64,000 nucleotides of DNA from Agelaius tricolor (lineage: Eukaryota; Chordata; Aves; Passeriformes; Icteridae). The translations under genes were made by a program, and so were the position numbers. Each line of letters begins with the position of its first letter. Within the stretch, counting starts at the first letter, position 1. Location: positions 7,733,001 to 7,797,000 of the forward strand of contig JALJCS010000020.1 of NCBI GenBank assembly GCA_023055355.1, in the 5' to 3' direction. Of this stretch, positions 39,035-49,900 are shown piece by piece. The notes below the pieces were generated by a model. That model searched no databases and had not been told where the DNA came from. It saw nothing but the letters and a program-made list of their open reading frames with translations.

Positions 39035-40200
39035 CCCTCACCTGTCCCATGTCCCATCACTTTCCCCCGCCTGTTTGGCCACTGTCCCGGCCTCTGCCAC
39101 CGGCTGCCCCATCCCCACGGCTGCCAGCAGCCCCTGGGCAGAGCTGTTCTCGTGGCCGAGCTGCATTCAGTGTGAGCTGAGTGGGGAACGGACCCCCTTG
39201 ACTTGGGTTTGGGGACTGAAGGGCACAAAAACAGGTCGTTCACCTGCTGGTCACCCCACAGCCTGCTGGCCCCACAAACACCCTCCCCATTCCAGCTGCA
39301 TCACAAAACAAGCAGCCACAAAGCAGCTTTGGGAGAAATTCTCTGTTTCTCCTGGCCCATGGTAAAAGCCAGCAGCTGCCAAAGTTAAACTCTATGGTGC
39401 ACTCCAGTAATTTCTCCACCTGTCCTCAGGATTTGTTTTACTTGGCACAAAGTCTGAGGGTTAGGAACAGTCTCAGGGAGCACATCAGCATGCAAGATAC
39501 CCAGTGCTGAATAGAAAAATATGCCCTTTACATCATCGTACATAATTTTATTTAAATTTTGCTTTATTTCAAAAATAATTAAGGGACACCATAAACAGCA
39601 GTAGGTACATCAGCGGGGTTTGTAGTCTGAGCCTCTCAAGACCAGATCTCTTGTGCCAGGCACCATATAGGCACAGTCAAACAATTCTTGTCTTCAGGAT
39701 GAATTTCTCATAAAGATTCAGGGCCCCAGTTTCACTCAATTAAGTCAGTATTAAAACTAAAGTAGACTAAAAGGAATGCAGATAAGGTAAAGTGAGTGGG
39801 CTTCTAGACATGTCCTCCCTCTCCTAGAAGAACATTGGAAAAGATGCATCAAGCAAGAAGATATTTCCTTTCCCTTTTACTTGGGAAACCAAGGCAGGGG
39901 AAGACTAAATCCCTAGTCCAAAGCTCTTAATGCTGTCTGTGGTAGCAGAAGGAAACTATTTCTCCATTGTCCTAGCTCAGTACTCAAACAGTTTACTGCT
40001 CACCTCTGTCCTCACCTGACCCAGCACAACCAGAAGCATCCTGGGAAATATGGCTGGAATGCTGTAGGAGGGGAGGGATGAGCACTGGAGCCCTTATGAG
40101 CTGTTTGAGTCAGTTCTGGCCGCTGTAGTTTATGATTTCCTTAGTCTACCAAACCACTTCCAGCTCAGACAAGCAGCCAAGATCATGCTAAAGAATTTAA
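39035..40200. other. Spacer downstream of GP1BB
   Basis: No gene was seen. Two minus-strand AATAAA hexamers (plus-strand TTTATT at 39,547-39,552 and 39,563-39,568) could serve as distal poly(A) signals for a longer GP1BB transcript. Confidence 0.5.
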
Positions 40201-40220
40201 AGCATTGAAAAAACACAAGA

Positions 40221-40226
40221 TTTATT
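40221..40226 (-). terminator. GP1BB poly(A) signal AATAAA
   Basis: AATAAA on the minus strand, 157 bases past the GP1BB stop, in a short A/T-rich context. It would give a compact 3' untranslated region of about 180 bases. Confidence 0.75.
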
Positions 40227-40382
40227 CTTTAGGAACACAGCAAAAGTCTGATCAGTTCAAGTCCTGCTTCAGACTGCAGTCAGGATTAGCTGCTGTACTA
40301 AATTGTCCCCTCCGGGTATCACAAGCTACAGGACTTTGGCACAGTGTCCCCCATAGGGAGGAGGGTCTTCTGTCTCGTGATG

Positions 40383-40994
40383 TTAATCATTGTTGGAGGG
40401 GTTTATTGAAGAAGATACCCAAGGGTCTCCCTGCTGGCCTAGTTCTCGGGTGGTGCTCCGGACTTCAGCGGTCATTCTCCGAAATTTCCGCAGGTAGACA
40501 ATGATGAGGATAACCAAGATAGCCTGGAGGATAAGGAGGATGAAGAGGGAGAGCTGAGAGAGCAGAGCCAGGCTGCAGTACCAGTGCTGGCACGTGGAGA
40601 CGATCTCATCCTCTGTCAGGTAGGCGATGATGCGGCCCTGCAGGTGCTCCGGGGAGCTGCACCTCACATCCCTGTACAGGCTGCGGTTCTGCTGCCACTG
40701 CAGCCAGGAGCGCAGGTAGAGGATGTCACAGGTGCATTCCCAAGGGTTGCCCTGCAGGTAGACTGCCTGGAGTCTCCTCAGGTTGTCAAAGAGCCCGTTG
40801 GGGATAGAGGTGAGCCTGTTGGAAGCGAGGTGGATGATTTCAGCTGAGGGACGGAAGGCAGTGGGCAGGTTTTCTACAGTCAGGTTTTTCAGTGAGCAGT
40901 CAGTAATGCTGGTGGTGCACCTGCATGGCACAGGGCATGTGGGTGTCACGAGTGGGAGGAAGCCAAGGAGGGACAAGAGAATTCCACTGTTCAT
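40383..40994 (-). CDS. GP1BB: Platelet glycoprotein Ib beta chain
   Basis: The protein is the small subunit of the GPIb-IX-V receptor, which binds von Willebrand factor on platelets or avian thrombocytes. It pairs with GPIb alpha through a juxtamembrane disulfide. Seen here: 203 residues (human 206), a hydrophobic signal peptide over about residues 1-18, and an LRRNT cysteine set C20-x3-C24-x-C26-x6-C33. A single leucine-rich repeat (about 50-82, with LQGNPWECTC) and an LRRCT with C87, C89, C112 and C135 follow. C140 sits just before a membrane helix (about 142-168), the position expected for the GPIb alpha bond. The tail is basic (RKFRRMT), resembling the human calmodulin/14-3-3-binding tail. 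Sequons lie at N37 and N103. The start is the ATG six bases after a TTTGCAG acceptor. An upstream in-frame ATG at 41,054 is in the intron and was not used. Confidence 0.95.
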   Translation of the reverse strand: MNSGILLSLLGFLPLVTPTCPVPCRCTTSITDCSLKNLTVENLPTAFRPSAEIIHLASNRLTSIPNGLFDNLRRLQAVYLQGNPWECTCDILYLRSWLQWQQNRSLYRDVRCSSPEHLQGRIIAYLTEDEIVSTCQHWYCSLALLSQLSLFILLILQAILVILIIVYLRKFRRMTAEVRSTTRELGQQGDPWVSSSINPSNND

Positions 40995-41000
40995 TTTCAC
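40995..41000 (-). other. GP1BB: GP1BB coding-exon 5' edge (splice acceptor)
   Basis: GTGTTTGCAG immediately precedes GTGAAAATG, so the coding exon begins at 41,000 with six non-coding bases. In human GP1BB the single intron falls about ten bases after the start codon. Here the best acceptor lies just before it, so the intron seems slightly shifted. A start codon in exon 1 cannot be excluded. Confidence 0.65.
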
Positions 41001-41850
41001 CTGCAAACACTTCCCTGGTGAGATTGGATGAGGTGGAGACCAGACACCACGCACTCTAGGGCTGACACCACAGCCAAGGTCTTTTGTTGTTTTGTTCTGA
41101 GGATGAGCTTCTACAGTTGAGTGAATTTTGTATCCTCCACTGGAGACACGAGAGCTCTGAAAAGAACAGAGTTAAAAGAGAGCAAATTCTGGTCTCTCAG
41201 TATAGGTGAAGGAATTTTCATGGTCTTTCAACCCTGGATTTGAGGAGGGATATGAATACATGGTAGTGGAAGGCTTAGATGCAGCAATCAAAGATATTTT
41301 CACTAGTCCTCAGAAGTGTACCAGAGCTGCTTGTGTTTTCAGCCTTACTGGAGGTGCATTATCAGGATAGCCAAGAAAATTTCTATCAAGGAATCAAAAA
41401 CTAGAATATGAACTTCCTCATGCCTTATCATAGCTCTGGATTACATCTTTAAGCAAAGCTTTGTTCATGCCAACTGCAAGAGGAGATTCAGAAATAAACT
41501 TACTGTTACCATGAGTAAAAAATAGCCTTTCTAGCCTTGAAAAGAAGAGATAAACAGTCTTTGGCTGCAGTGAAGGTGCTGACCACTGAGGATAGAGGCC
41601 AGTGGAGTTTTTCATGCTAGACACTGCTCCAGCAGGTGAATAATCACCTGTGCTGGGAGACATGGGTCAACGAGCTTTTTATATGTTACAGTCTCATGCC
41701 ACTGCTGAACAGGAGCTGCTGTAACTTCTCTAGGAGAACAACTACACATACTTGCAACAAGACAGCATTTTTCTGTGCTTGAAAAATTGTAATTGTCAAT
41801 CAATTAAAGAAAAATTTTAAAAAGATTAGAAGGTAGCATTATTGACTTAC

Positions 41851-41945
41851 CAGAGTAGTTCAATCCTTGCTTTCTTGCTGGCTTTACAACACAAGAGAAA
41901 GGTCTCGAGGCAGCCCAGCCAGTGCAGTGTGTGCAGAGCTCTGTT
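41851..41945 (-). other. GP1BB: Putative non-coding first exon of GP1BB
   Basis: On the minus strand a strong donor, CTCTG|GTAAGTC, begins the intron at 41,850. The roughly 95 bases upstream contain no ATG, as expected for 5' untranslated sequence. Two GATA motifs and an ETS motif lie just upstream. Splicing to 41,000 would remove an 850-bp intron. The 5' edge is a guess. Confidence 0.5.
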
Positions 41946-41948
41946 CCC

Positions 41949-42051
41949 AGATAATCCCCTTGCAGCTGGCTGGCAAGATAAGGGTCAGCCTCATCCCAGG
42001 GACACCTCCCACATGAGGCCTTCCTGCAAGTCTGCTGCCTGTCACCGGAAG
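41949..42051 (-). promoter_or_regulatory. GP1BB promoter: GATA and ETS motifs
   Basis: Two GATA elements (plus-strand AGATAA at 41,949-41,954 and 41,976-41,981) and an ETS core CCGGAAG (42,045-42,051) lie within 103 bp directly upstream of the putative first exon. Joint GATA1 and ETS control is known for platelet/megakaryocyte genes including human GP1BB. No TATA box was seen. Confidence 0.5.
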
Positions 42052-42059
42052 CTGAGGCT

Positions 42060-43400
42060 TCATTGAGCAAGTCTTCCAAGAAAGGGGAGCTGACACTGCT
42101 CACAAGAACACATTTGCTGGGAGATGCTGCCAGTACTGATAACTGTGATTCTGGGCCCACAGGCTCAGCCCAACAGAAATGTTATGAAGTCCCAACAGCA
42201 CAGGAACTCAAAATGCACTTCAGACTGGAAGGTGTTGTTACTGGTTTGTACCATACTCCCTCAGCACTGTGACCTTTGGTTTCCCATCTCATCAGGAAAA
42301 CTTAGCAGAGTGGTGACATCTAGAACTTTCTGGGTGCACACCCTCAGGTTTCCCTTGAGGCAGTGACACAAATCTAGTTCTCATTAGTGAAAGATCTGCT
42401 GATAGACATGGTCTGCCAGTCCATCCATCATTCCAGAGAAAGACTCTTCAAATGGCCCACAGCCCTTGACAAGTGCAGTTACTGAGAAAGACTGACCACA
42501 TGCTTTATTTAGAAGCTGCATTACACAAATACTTCAACAGGTAAGTCCAAGGACCAAAACTGCATTCAGGCAGAATCACATCTTCTCATGGCCATAGCAT
42601 CTTCACAGACACTTCTCTGCCATCAGCCTGACCAGGCATACACTGCACTCCTTAGCCTAAGGCCACCAGAATCACATTATGGAACTGTTGCCCCATTGAA
42701 CTCAACTCTGTTACATTGTGCTGTGGACATCCTAGAGATCAGAAATGATGAATGCCCTGAATGTGTTCATGTTAAGAGAATTGAGAGTGCAAAAAATTGC
42801 AGAATGTGGCCCTAACCAACGGAAATTTTTTATGCTCTGAAGAAAACAATTAAACTTTAAATTTCTACAAAATTGGTGCAGAGAATTCCAGTTGTTTCAC
42901 TGCGGTGGCCAGGCAGAGTGGGAAAGATATCTTAGGCTAACAAACGAACCCAGTTTTTCCTGCAGAGTCTGCTTTCCAGCTCAACTACAGCAGGGTAAGT
43001 TTGTTAAGCAAACTTACCTCATCTCATGTGTTCAGTGCTGTGTTTATTCACAGGCAGGTGTTCAGCCCAGGTGTGGCATGGAGCTAATCTGTGGCTCTGC
43101 ATGCAGCATGGACTTGGCAATGCTCTCCTGGCTGCTTACAAACTGGACTTCCTGGGACTGGATCTTGCCCAGCTGACCATTGATGATTTAGATACCATTC
43201 CTAGGGAAGCTTGGATATAGAAGAACCTTCAAGATCATCTTGCTAGCTTCTACAATAAGCAGGCCAGAAATCTCATGCAGGAAACCTGCCTGAAACCTGC
43301 TCTGACTGAATTAGACAAAAGGAGAAACAGGGTCAGTTTTGCTCTCTCCTGCCCATAATGTATCACCAATGCTGCTCAAGGGGGCTGAAGATGAAACAGA
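42060..43400. other. SEPT5-GP1BB intergenic spacer
   Basis: No exon was recognised. Short open frames occur, but none has domain content. A SEPT5 read-through transcript would cross this segment on its way to GP1BB. Confidence 0.45.
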
Positions 43401-43423
43401 AAGAGGTTGGATTTTTGAATGTA

Positions 43424-43429
43424 TTTATT
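43424..43429 (-). terminator. First canonical AATAAA after SEPT5 (candidate distal poly(A) signal)
   Basis: Scanning by eye from the SEPT5 stop, this is the first AATAAA on the minus strand, about 3.5 kb downstream. An ATTAAA lies at 43,478-43,483. The sequence around it is A/T-rich, which suits a poly(A) site. Confidence 0.45.
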
Positions 43430-46400
43430 TCACTGATCAATTCAGGTAGTAAACATTAATAATAATAACAATAATCATTTAATAAAATGGATATGTTTAA
43501 AAGGTTTCATTTTCTTTGTTCACAATGACAAAATGTTCAAACAGAAATTTACAAAAAAAATATATAATTATAATAACCTAACAGATGGACAGGAAACATA
43601 GAGCCTAGGAATGGAGCAGGGGGTGAGGAAGGTGCATGGCAGGAGCAAGCCAGCATTAAAGCACAGCAGAGTTTGTGAGGAAGAGCAGGGAATGCCATTG
43701 CAGAGCACGAGTGGGAGCCCCTCCTTTGAGGGGAGGCATGCAAGGAGGCAGCAAGGACTGCACAGGCAGGACCAGCACAGCAGTGGCACACAAGGAGTTC
43801 ATGCCATGGATCCATCCTGTCAGGCACAGGGGCCAAGATGTACCAACAGCCCCAGCTGCAGCCTGGGATAGCTGTGGGTGGGACACCATCCCTGCAGCCA
43901 CTCACTCAGCAGGGCAAAGCTTGGCAGAGGCATGGGAATGTGCCAGGGGGTGCAGGGATTGTATGTGAGGCTGTGGAGGGTTGCATGAGGGGAGGTGTTA
44001 AATTACTTTCCTATCCACACTTCTCGCTGCCAGAGCCACAAAAGCTCCCTGTGCTCAGGAGTCTCTTCTCCGCTTACTGTGAGAATTGATGCCACACTCC
44101 TTAAATAAACAGATTCCTTAAATAAACAGATTCCACCTTCCAGACCAGAATCTGACCCCCTGATGTCCCCAAAAATCAGCCTCTAATCCCTTTCCAAGCA
44201 GTCCCTGAATTCTGGCACTCAGGCCAGGGAACATCCTACGGACACATGATTTCAGTGGTACCACCATCCCTCTGTGGAAGCCATCTTTGGTGCCTCACTC
44301 CTGTGTGGTTTTTCCTAAATGCAACTTGAACCATCTTTGCCAGCTGGTAGCCAAAGGCTTCAGCTCTCTGTAGAGGACAGGTTTGTGACCCTTGACTTGA
44401 TGCAGGAGGCACTGAGCTGATGGAGAATCCCCAGGTGGAAGGATGGGCAGATCCACCCTCAGCAGCCCTGCCTGTGAGCAGCGAACCCTGTGCTTTCACC
44501 AGCACACAGCACCTCTGTGCACAGCCCAGCAACAAAGGTGTCAGCTGCTCCATGTCCATGCTAAGGGGAAAAGCTCTCCTTTGTCTTCTAGGAATGAATC
44601 TGTTTGGAAGAGGAAAATCTCCAGGTGGACAGGGCTCATTTGCAACAGAACATCCTCCTCACCAAGATTAGTGTAAGAAAAGAGGGGACAGGTACTTCAA
44701 GATGTTTCCTTTTATGTCAGTACAGACAAAGCTGAGAACTCAGCTGTCCACCTTCCAGGAAAACCTGGAGGAAGCTCCTGTTTCAGGCTACTCCACTGCC
44801 CAAGTAAGCACGTCATGCAGAGAAAGGTTATACTTCCTCTCAGGTGCCTCAGTCCTTCATGTTACTGAAGTCAAGCTGAATCCTTCTGCTCTCCTAGCAT
44901 GGCACTGCCACTTATGAGCCCAAAATAAGGGAGCATGAAAAAAAACCATGAACACTGTTGAACACTGCTCTTGCCTAACATACACAGTTCTGTGAAAGGG
45001 CTTCCATCCTTATTTTGTCCTTCCACATGGTGCCAGGGTCTCTCCCCTGCCCCTACAGCCCATGCACTGGCTAAGCAGAGTCTCTGTACAGTGAATAACT
45101 GGAACCAGCCAACCTACTCACCACCTGGACAAACCCTGACAGGGACTCTGAAGCCCCAGGGAGGATTCAGACAAATGCAGTGCCTAGTAACAGAACCTAG
45201 GGCCTGGCTATTCCTGGCCAACACTGAGCTTCCTACCCAGGGAGATCTACTGGGGAGATCCAGAGATGGAGGAACAGACACAAAAGGGGAGAGGGGGCAG
45301 AGGAGTCAGGCAAGGAGCAGAAGGGCCCAGCCCATGGCTGCAGTCCCTGGAGTCAGAGGGAAGAGCCAAGTGTCTCTCCCTCCAACAGCCCTGACTCCTG
45401 TGAGCATGGCAGTGTTGCTGGCGAGCCCTGCCCTGTCAGGCACATCACACTCCAGGGCTCTGCTCTGGCTGTACTCAAGTTAAAAATACTGCAGGAAGCA
45501 AGAACAGGACAGGAGCTGCTGCCCAAAGAGTGCTTTTATCTCTGCCCAGCAGACTCACCAGCCTTCCCAGCACTAGGGCAGGAAGAGCCAAGGAATAAGG
45601 AGGGGGAGAAGGGTTGAGTGCCTGGGGGAAGGGCAGGGGAACAAGAGCCAAGCCTGCTGGGCTGTGCTCAGCCCCACTCAGTGACAGTCCTGCACCTGCC
45701 AGGCTGACCCAACACCTGCCCACACAGACTGCCTGCAGATCTCAGTACAAGCCTACAAATGTGCCCCTTCCCCCAGGAGAAGCCTGGAGCCAGCTATGTG
45801 CTCATGGGACTGCAAAGCCTGGGGCTAGGGGACAGGTCTGCATTTTGGGTTGGATTTCAGCCCTAGGGTTTCTACCCCCTCCAAAGCAGTCTTGGCAAGT
45901 GCTCTGGATGCCACAGTGCTTTTCAGAGCAGACACTGAAGACACACTGCAGGTGATGACCAGAGCTAAACCATGAAACACCCTCACCCAGCTACTGCAGG
46001 GCCTTAGGGTTCCTCTACCAATGCCTCCAGCCTGCTGTGGGAGGCAACCATGGCAGGGAAAGTGCTCGCTCCCATCACCTCCTTGCAGGCAATAGTCAAC
46101 AACTCAACCTCTCTGCCAGAAAGATGTAACTGAGAACAGTTTTCTTGTAACCAGCCTCCTCGAGGCACTCAGTCTCTTGCTGTTCAGTGCAAACATCCTG
46201 GAGTTTTCTTGATAGGAAGAACAAAACCAACCAACTAAACAAAAAATCCATAAAAACCTGGACAGGATACCAGGCAATCATCAGGACTCCTGAGCAGGTC
46301 AGTGCACAGAGGAACCCCCAGCCCCAGTTCTCTGGGCCAGCACTGTCCCCAGGCTGAGAAGCCCAAGCAGCACAGGTCAAACTCACAGGAGGGTATGGCT

Positions 46401-46904
46401 GCCTTTACAATGCTTGTGCTGGCCCCAGACAAGGGGGACAGGGACAGGGGCACAGCACCTCAGTTGGGAGTAAACACCTACGTGCAGTGACACAGATACT
46501 TTAAGTTTGTACACCAGAGAAACCAGGACTTTAAATACCAGAGCATTCCCAAACAAGAGATTAGTACATAGGAAAGGGGGATCTTTTTCTTTTCTTATTT
46601 TTTTTAGGATGCCTTAGAGACGTCCCAGGCTAGTTTCTTAAAAAAAAAAAAAAAAGGAAAAAAAAGAAACAAAAGAATAATTATTAAAAAAGAAATACAC
46701 ATCAGTAAACTGTTAAGTGAACAGCCTCCTCCACAATCCAGCTGGTCAAAAAGCCAGCACTGCTGCTAATAAATTAGAGGGTGCGGGTGCAGCTCTTGCC
46801 CACAAGTCTCTATACAACAGGAAACCTTTTCTAAATGTTCACAGCTCTTGCCAGGTCTCAGGTGGTCACTGGGGGATCCCCTCTGCCCTCCAGGTACCTG
46901 CTTC
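43430..46904 (-). other. SEPT5: SEPT5 3' untranslated / downstream region
   Basis: No canonical poly(A) hexamer occurs on the minus strand in this span. A T/A-rich patch at 46,560-46,700 (330-200 bases past the stop) carries only variant hexamers such as AATAAG and could be a proximal, weak site. In human, SEPT5 has a non-consensus poly(A) signal and yields read-through transcripts that include GP1BB. The plus-strand frame at 44,971-45,483 (170 residues) is judged to be chance. A tandem 17-bp AAATAAACAGATTCCTT pair lies near 44,100-44,135. Confidence 0.4.
46635..46680. repeat. Poly-A / A-rich simple repeat
   Basis: A long A run followed by GGAAAAAAAAGAAAC-type sequence; it is T-rich on the SEPT5 strand. 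It could be simple sequence or part of a proximal 3'-end region. Confidence 0.8.
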
Positions 46905-46961
46905 TCACTGATCCTGCATCTGCTGCTGCATCTTCTGCAGCATCTCTTGCATCCGCCGTAA
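46905..46961 (-). CDS. SEPT5: SEPT5 exon 11 (last coding exon)
   Basis: After an acceptor ending CTGCAG, it encodes [18 protein letters not shown] and a TGA stop. This is the C-terminal coiled coil that pairs septins. It differs from human mainly at QKMQQQ versus QRMKQQ. Confidence 0.95.
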   Translation of the reverse strand, partial: LRRMQEMLQKMQQQMQDQ

Positions 46962-49900
46962 CTGCAGGAGACACAGAAGAGAGAGTCAGAAAGGGACCGG
47001 TGGATCCACACTTGGCAGCCCTTGGAGCTGACAAGGGGATCCCTCAGGGGGTGTTAACTCCTGCCTGAGCACAGAGGCACCATGTCTGGGGTGGAAGGGA
47101 GCTGTGTTTCCCTGGCAGAGGAAGCCACAGCTTTCAACCCTGTCCTCCACCCCAGGAGCCCACAGGGGGACACAGGAGCGGGAAGCCTCAGGACCACCTC
47201 TATGGGGCAACCCTGGAGAGACTCCTGGGATTCCAGCTCCAACATCCAGGAGGCACAGGCACAAATGGTACTCACCTCCTCATCCTTCATCTTAATCAGC
47301 TTCTCTGTCTCTGTGTCTGGTGTTGGGAGAGGCAGGATAGGAATGGGGCTTTCTATCCTGTTGTCCTGAGTCAGCTTGCTAGAGAGATGGAGAGAGGGAA
47401 AGAGCAGTCACTTGTGGTCCAGGATGGCTGGCTTTTGTGTCACCATACAATGACTGTCACTCCCCATGGTAGAGCCACCAGCAGTGCAGCATCACACACC
47501 CAACCAAGTGGAGGGGCTGTAGGGCAATCCAGTCCAGAGCTGTGGCATGCACTTGGATGGAGAATGAGACCTTCTGTTCAGCAGGTGGGAGGCATGAGAC
47601 AGGCACAGCACAGCAGCCTTGCTCTGAGGGCTGGGGTGCCCATGACTGTAGGTAGGGGACACAGGAAGGAGAGGACTTTCTTTCAAAAGACTGGAGCTCT
47701 GCGTACATGAGGAGGGAATGGTAGTAACCAAAGAAGTCTGGGCTAAAATTGGAACTTCAAGATGCCACTTGCACGTGTTCACCACTTGGAGTCACCATTG
47801 GCTCATTATTGAGAAAATTCCAGCCTTGGAGCTTAGGATCTCCTACCAAAATGACTCTAGAAATGGCCCTGTACTGGTTTTATGAAACTTGTTCACTGGC
47901 AAGGAACTAATCAGTACCAAACTGAAGCTTTCTCTAGGCATAGCAACCACTTTTTTGCTGTGCTTTTCTTTTAATAGACACACAGCCTGACTAAATAGCA
48001 GCTGTGACACTGTTCACCCAGCTCTAGCATTTAACATAGTTATTTTGGGACTCCATATACTTGATGCTGAAAAAAACAGGCTTGTCTGCTATGCAAAAGT
48101 ACAGGGATACAGTGTATGTCAGGAGAATGTGCCAACCTGCACGTTGGCACACATGCAGGACTGCTCCTTGCTGAAGCACAGCCATTCTGCTCTGCAACGT
48201 GGCAGCACAGAGCTGCCCAGCCAAGGCTGGCAGGAAGTGAAGGGAATGGTTCACAACAGAGGAGCCAAGACCTACTTAAAGACAAATTTTTTCATCAGTA
48301 TATCAGTCATGGAAGGGAGAAAGAAAAGGAGAGGTCTCAAATGAGAAGCCTGTGAGTGTTCTCTCTTCTGTTTTCTGATCATTCTGACTAAAACCACAGA
48401 GCACCAAATGCAAAGGGAAGACAATGCAGAGAAATCTTTGAAGATGTGTTGTCTTACTAATTGCCTGAGCCCTGTTGTCTGAGAAACAGCAGCATCCCAA
48501 GGGTCATGCTATTATTTAGACATAACTACAGACCACAGAATGCATTCCTGTTCAGCAATGCACACAGCTATCCCTCACCAGAGAGATGGCTTATCCCATT
48601 TTATTTGGCTGGATGTATTTCATCCACTGCTAGAAACAGCTCTTCAAAAGAATCTCCAGGCCTATTTCTTTATATCTGCATGAGGAATCCTCAGACAGGA
48701 ATGTGGATTCTCAGAAGCATTCCTGCCTTGGGTTCAGGCTGTGGGAAACATGCTTGGATTTGCTATTTTAGTTCCCAGTGCCATTCTTGGAGGCTGCAGC
48801 TCAGCAAGTCCCCAGCAGATCCACAGCCTCCTGACCAATGGGCTGTTGTGAGAGCAACCCCAGCTCCACAGAGGGTGACAGACCCCTCCCACCAGAGGTG
48901 GGGACCCACCTGGTCATTTGCTGGATGCACTGAGCTCGGTAGTTCTCGTAGTGGACATCACAAGTGACGTCCTTCAGGTCGTGCATGTGTGTCCGGATCA
49001 GCATGTTCCGCAGCTTCACGAAGTCGCAGTGAGCCTGGTTTTCCACTGGGGAAGCAACAACGGGAGAGTGCTTGGATCTCACATCTCACCAGGCCTCTCC
49101 AGGGAGCCCCTTCTCAGCTCCTGGACACACAGACTGCACTAAAACCCCACCCCAGGGCCCCTTCCTCATTGTCCCCCACCACTGCCCTGGCACAGGCCTC
49201 AATGGTGCCCTGCACTTCTCAACACTGAGGCCAGGCTGCTGAACGCACCACGTTCCCAGGACCTTTTCTGTGTAAAAGGATTAATTAAGCACATACAGCA
49301 GAGCCCTGAGAGAGGATCCCACGTAATGGGATGTCACTGGGATGAACCGCAGTGAGCACAGCTGGTGCTGGAGGTAAATTGCTTGTCTGATCAGAATTTA
49401 GGACTTAGCAAAAGGCCCCTGTAGACAAAATCAGCCCCTGAGGGGCAAAGCCAAGAGCAGGCAATGGAGAGCTGAAAGAGCTGCTGTTGCCATGGGGAGC
49501 CTGGCTCCAGACGGTGCTGTGGGAAGCACTGTGCTGCTGTGATGATCTCTATTTGCCTCTCTTCAGGGCTGGGGAAAACCACCTGTACCAGACACAGGGG
49601 TTCACAAAGTTGATGCAACTGCCTCTGGAGCTATTGAGGGAGCAGAGCCAACAGCTGAGGAGCTCAAGCAGCCAGCACCAGCCCATGAGTGCAAACACAA
49701 GCTTTTGGGATTTAAAGCTGCAAAGTCTTAAAGCAACAAACCAGCAAGAGCAAATCAGCAAAAGCCATTCCAGGGTTATTCTGCCTAAGGGCTTTATGAA
49801 ATTTCTCCCTTTAGAAGGGAAGAAAGTTGGAGACAAACACTGTGCATCAGCACAGCCTCCAGCCCAGCAATTCCAGCACTTACAGGAGCAGCAGCAGAGG

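Noticed and set aside
38791..39365. Open frames of 113-147 residues rich in Pro, Cys and His
   Set aside because: Generated by the 44-bp C-rich minisatellite; three frames show the same peptide motif shifted.
40584..41031. Plus-strand frames over GP1BB
   Set aside because: Antisense shadows of the GP1BB coding sequence.
40995..41054. Upstream in-frame ATG extending GP1BB by 20 residues
   Set aside because: It lies before a clear acceptor and would put 20 polar residues before the signal peptide.
44971..45483. 170-residue plus-strand frame opposite the SEPT5 3' region
   Set aside because: No domain, no splice context, antisense to the putative untranslated region, low-stop composition.
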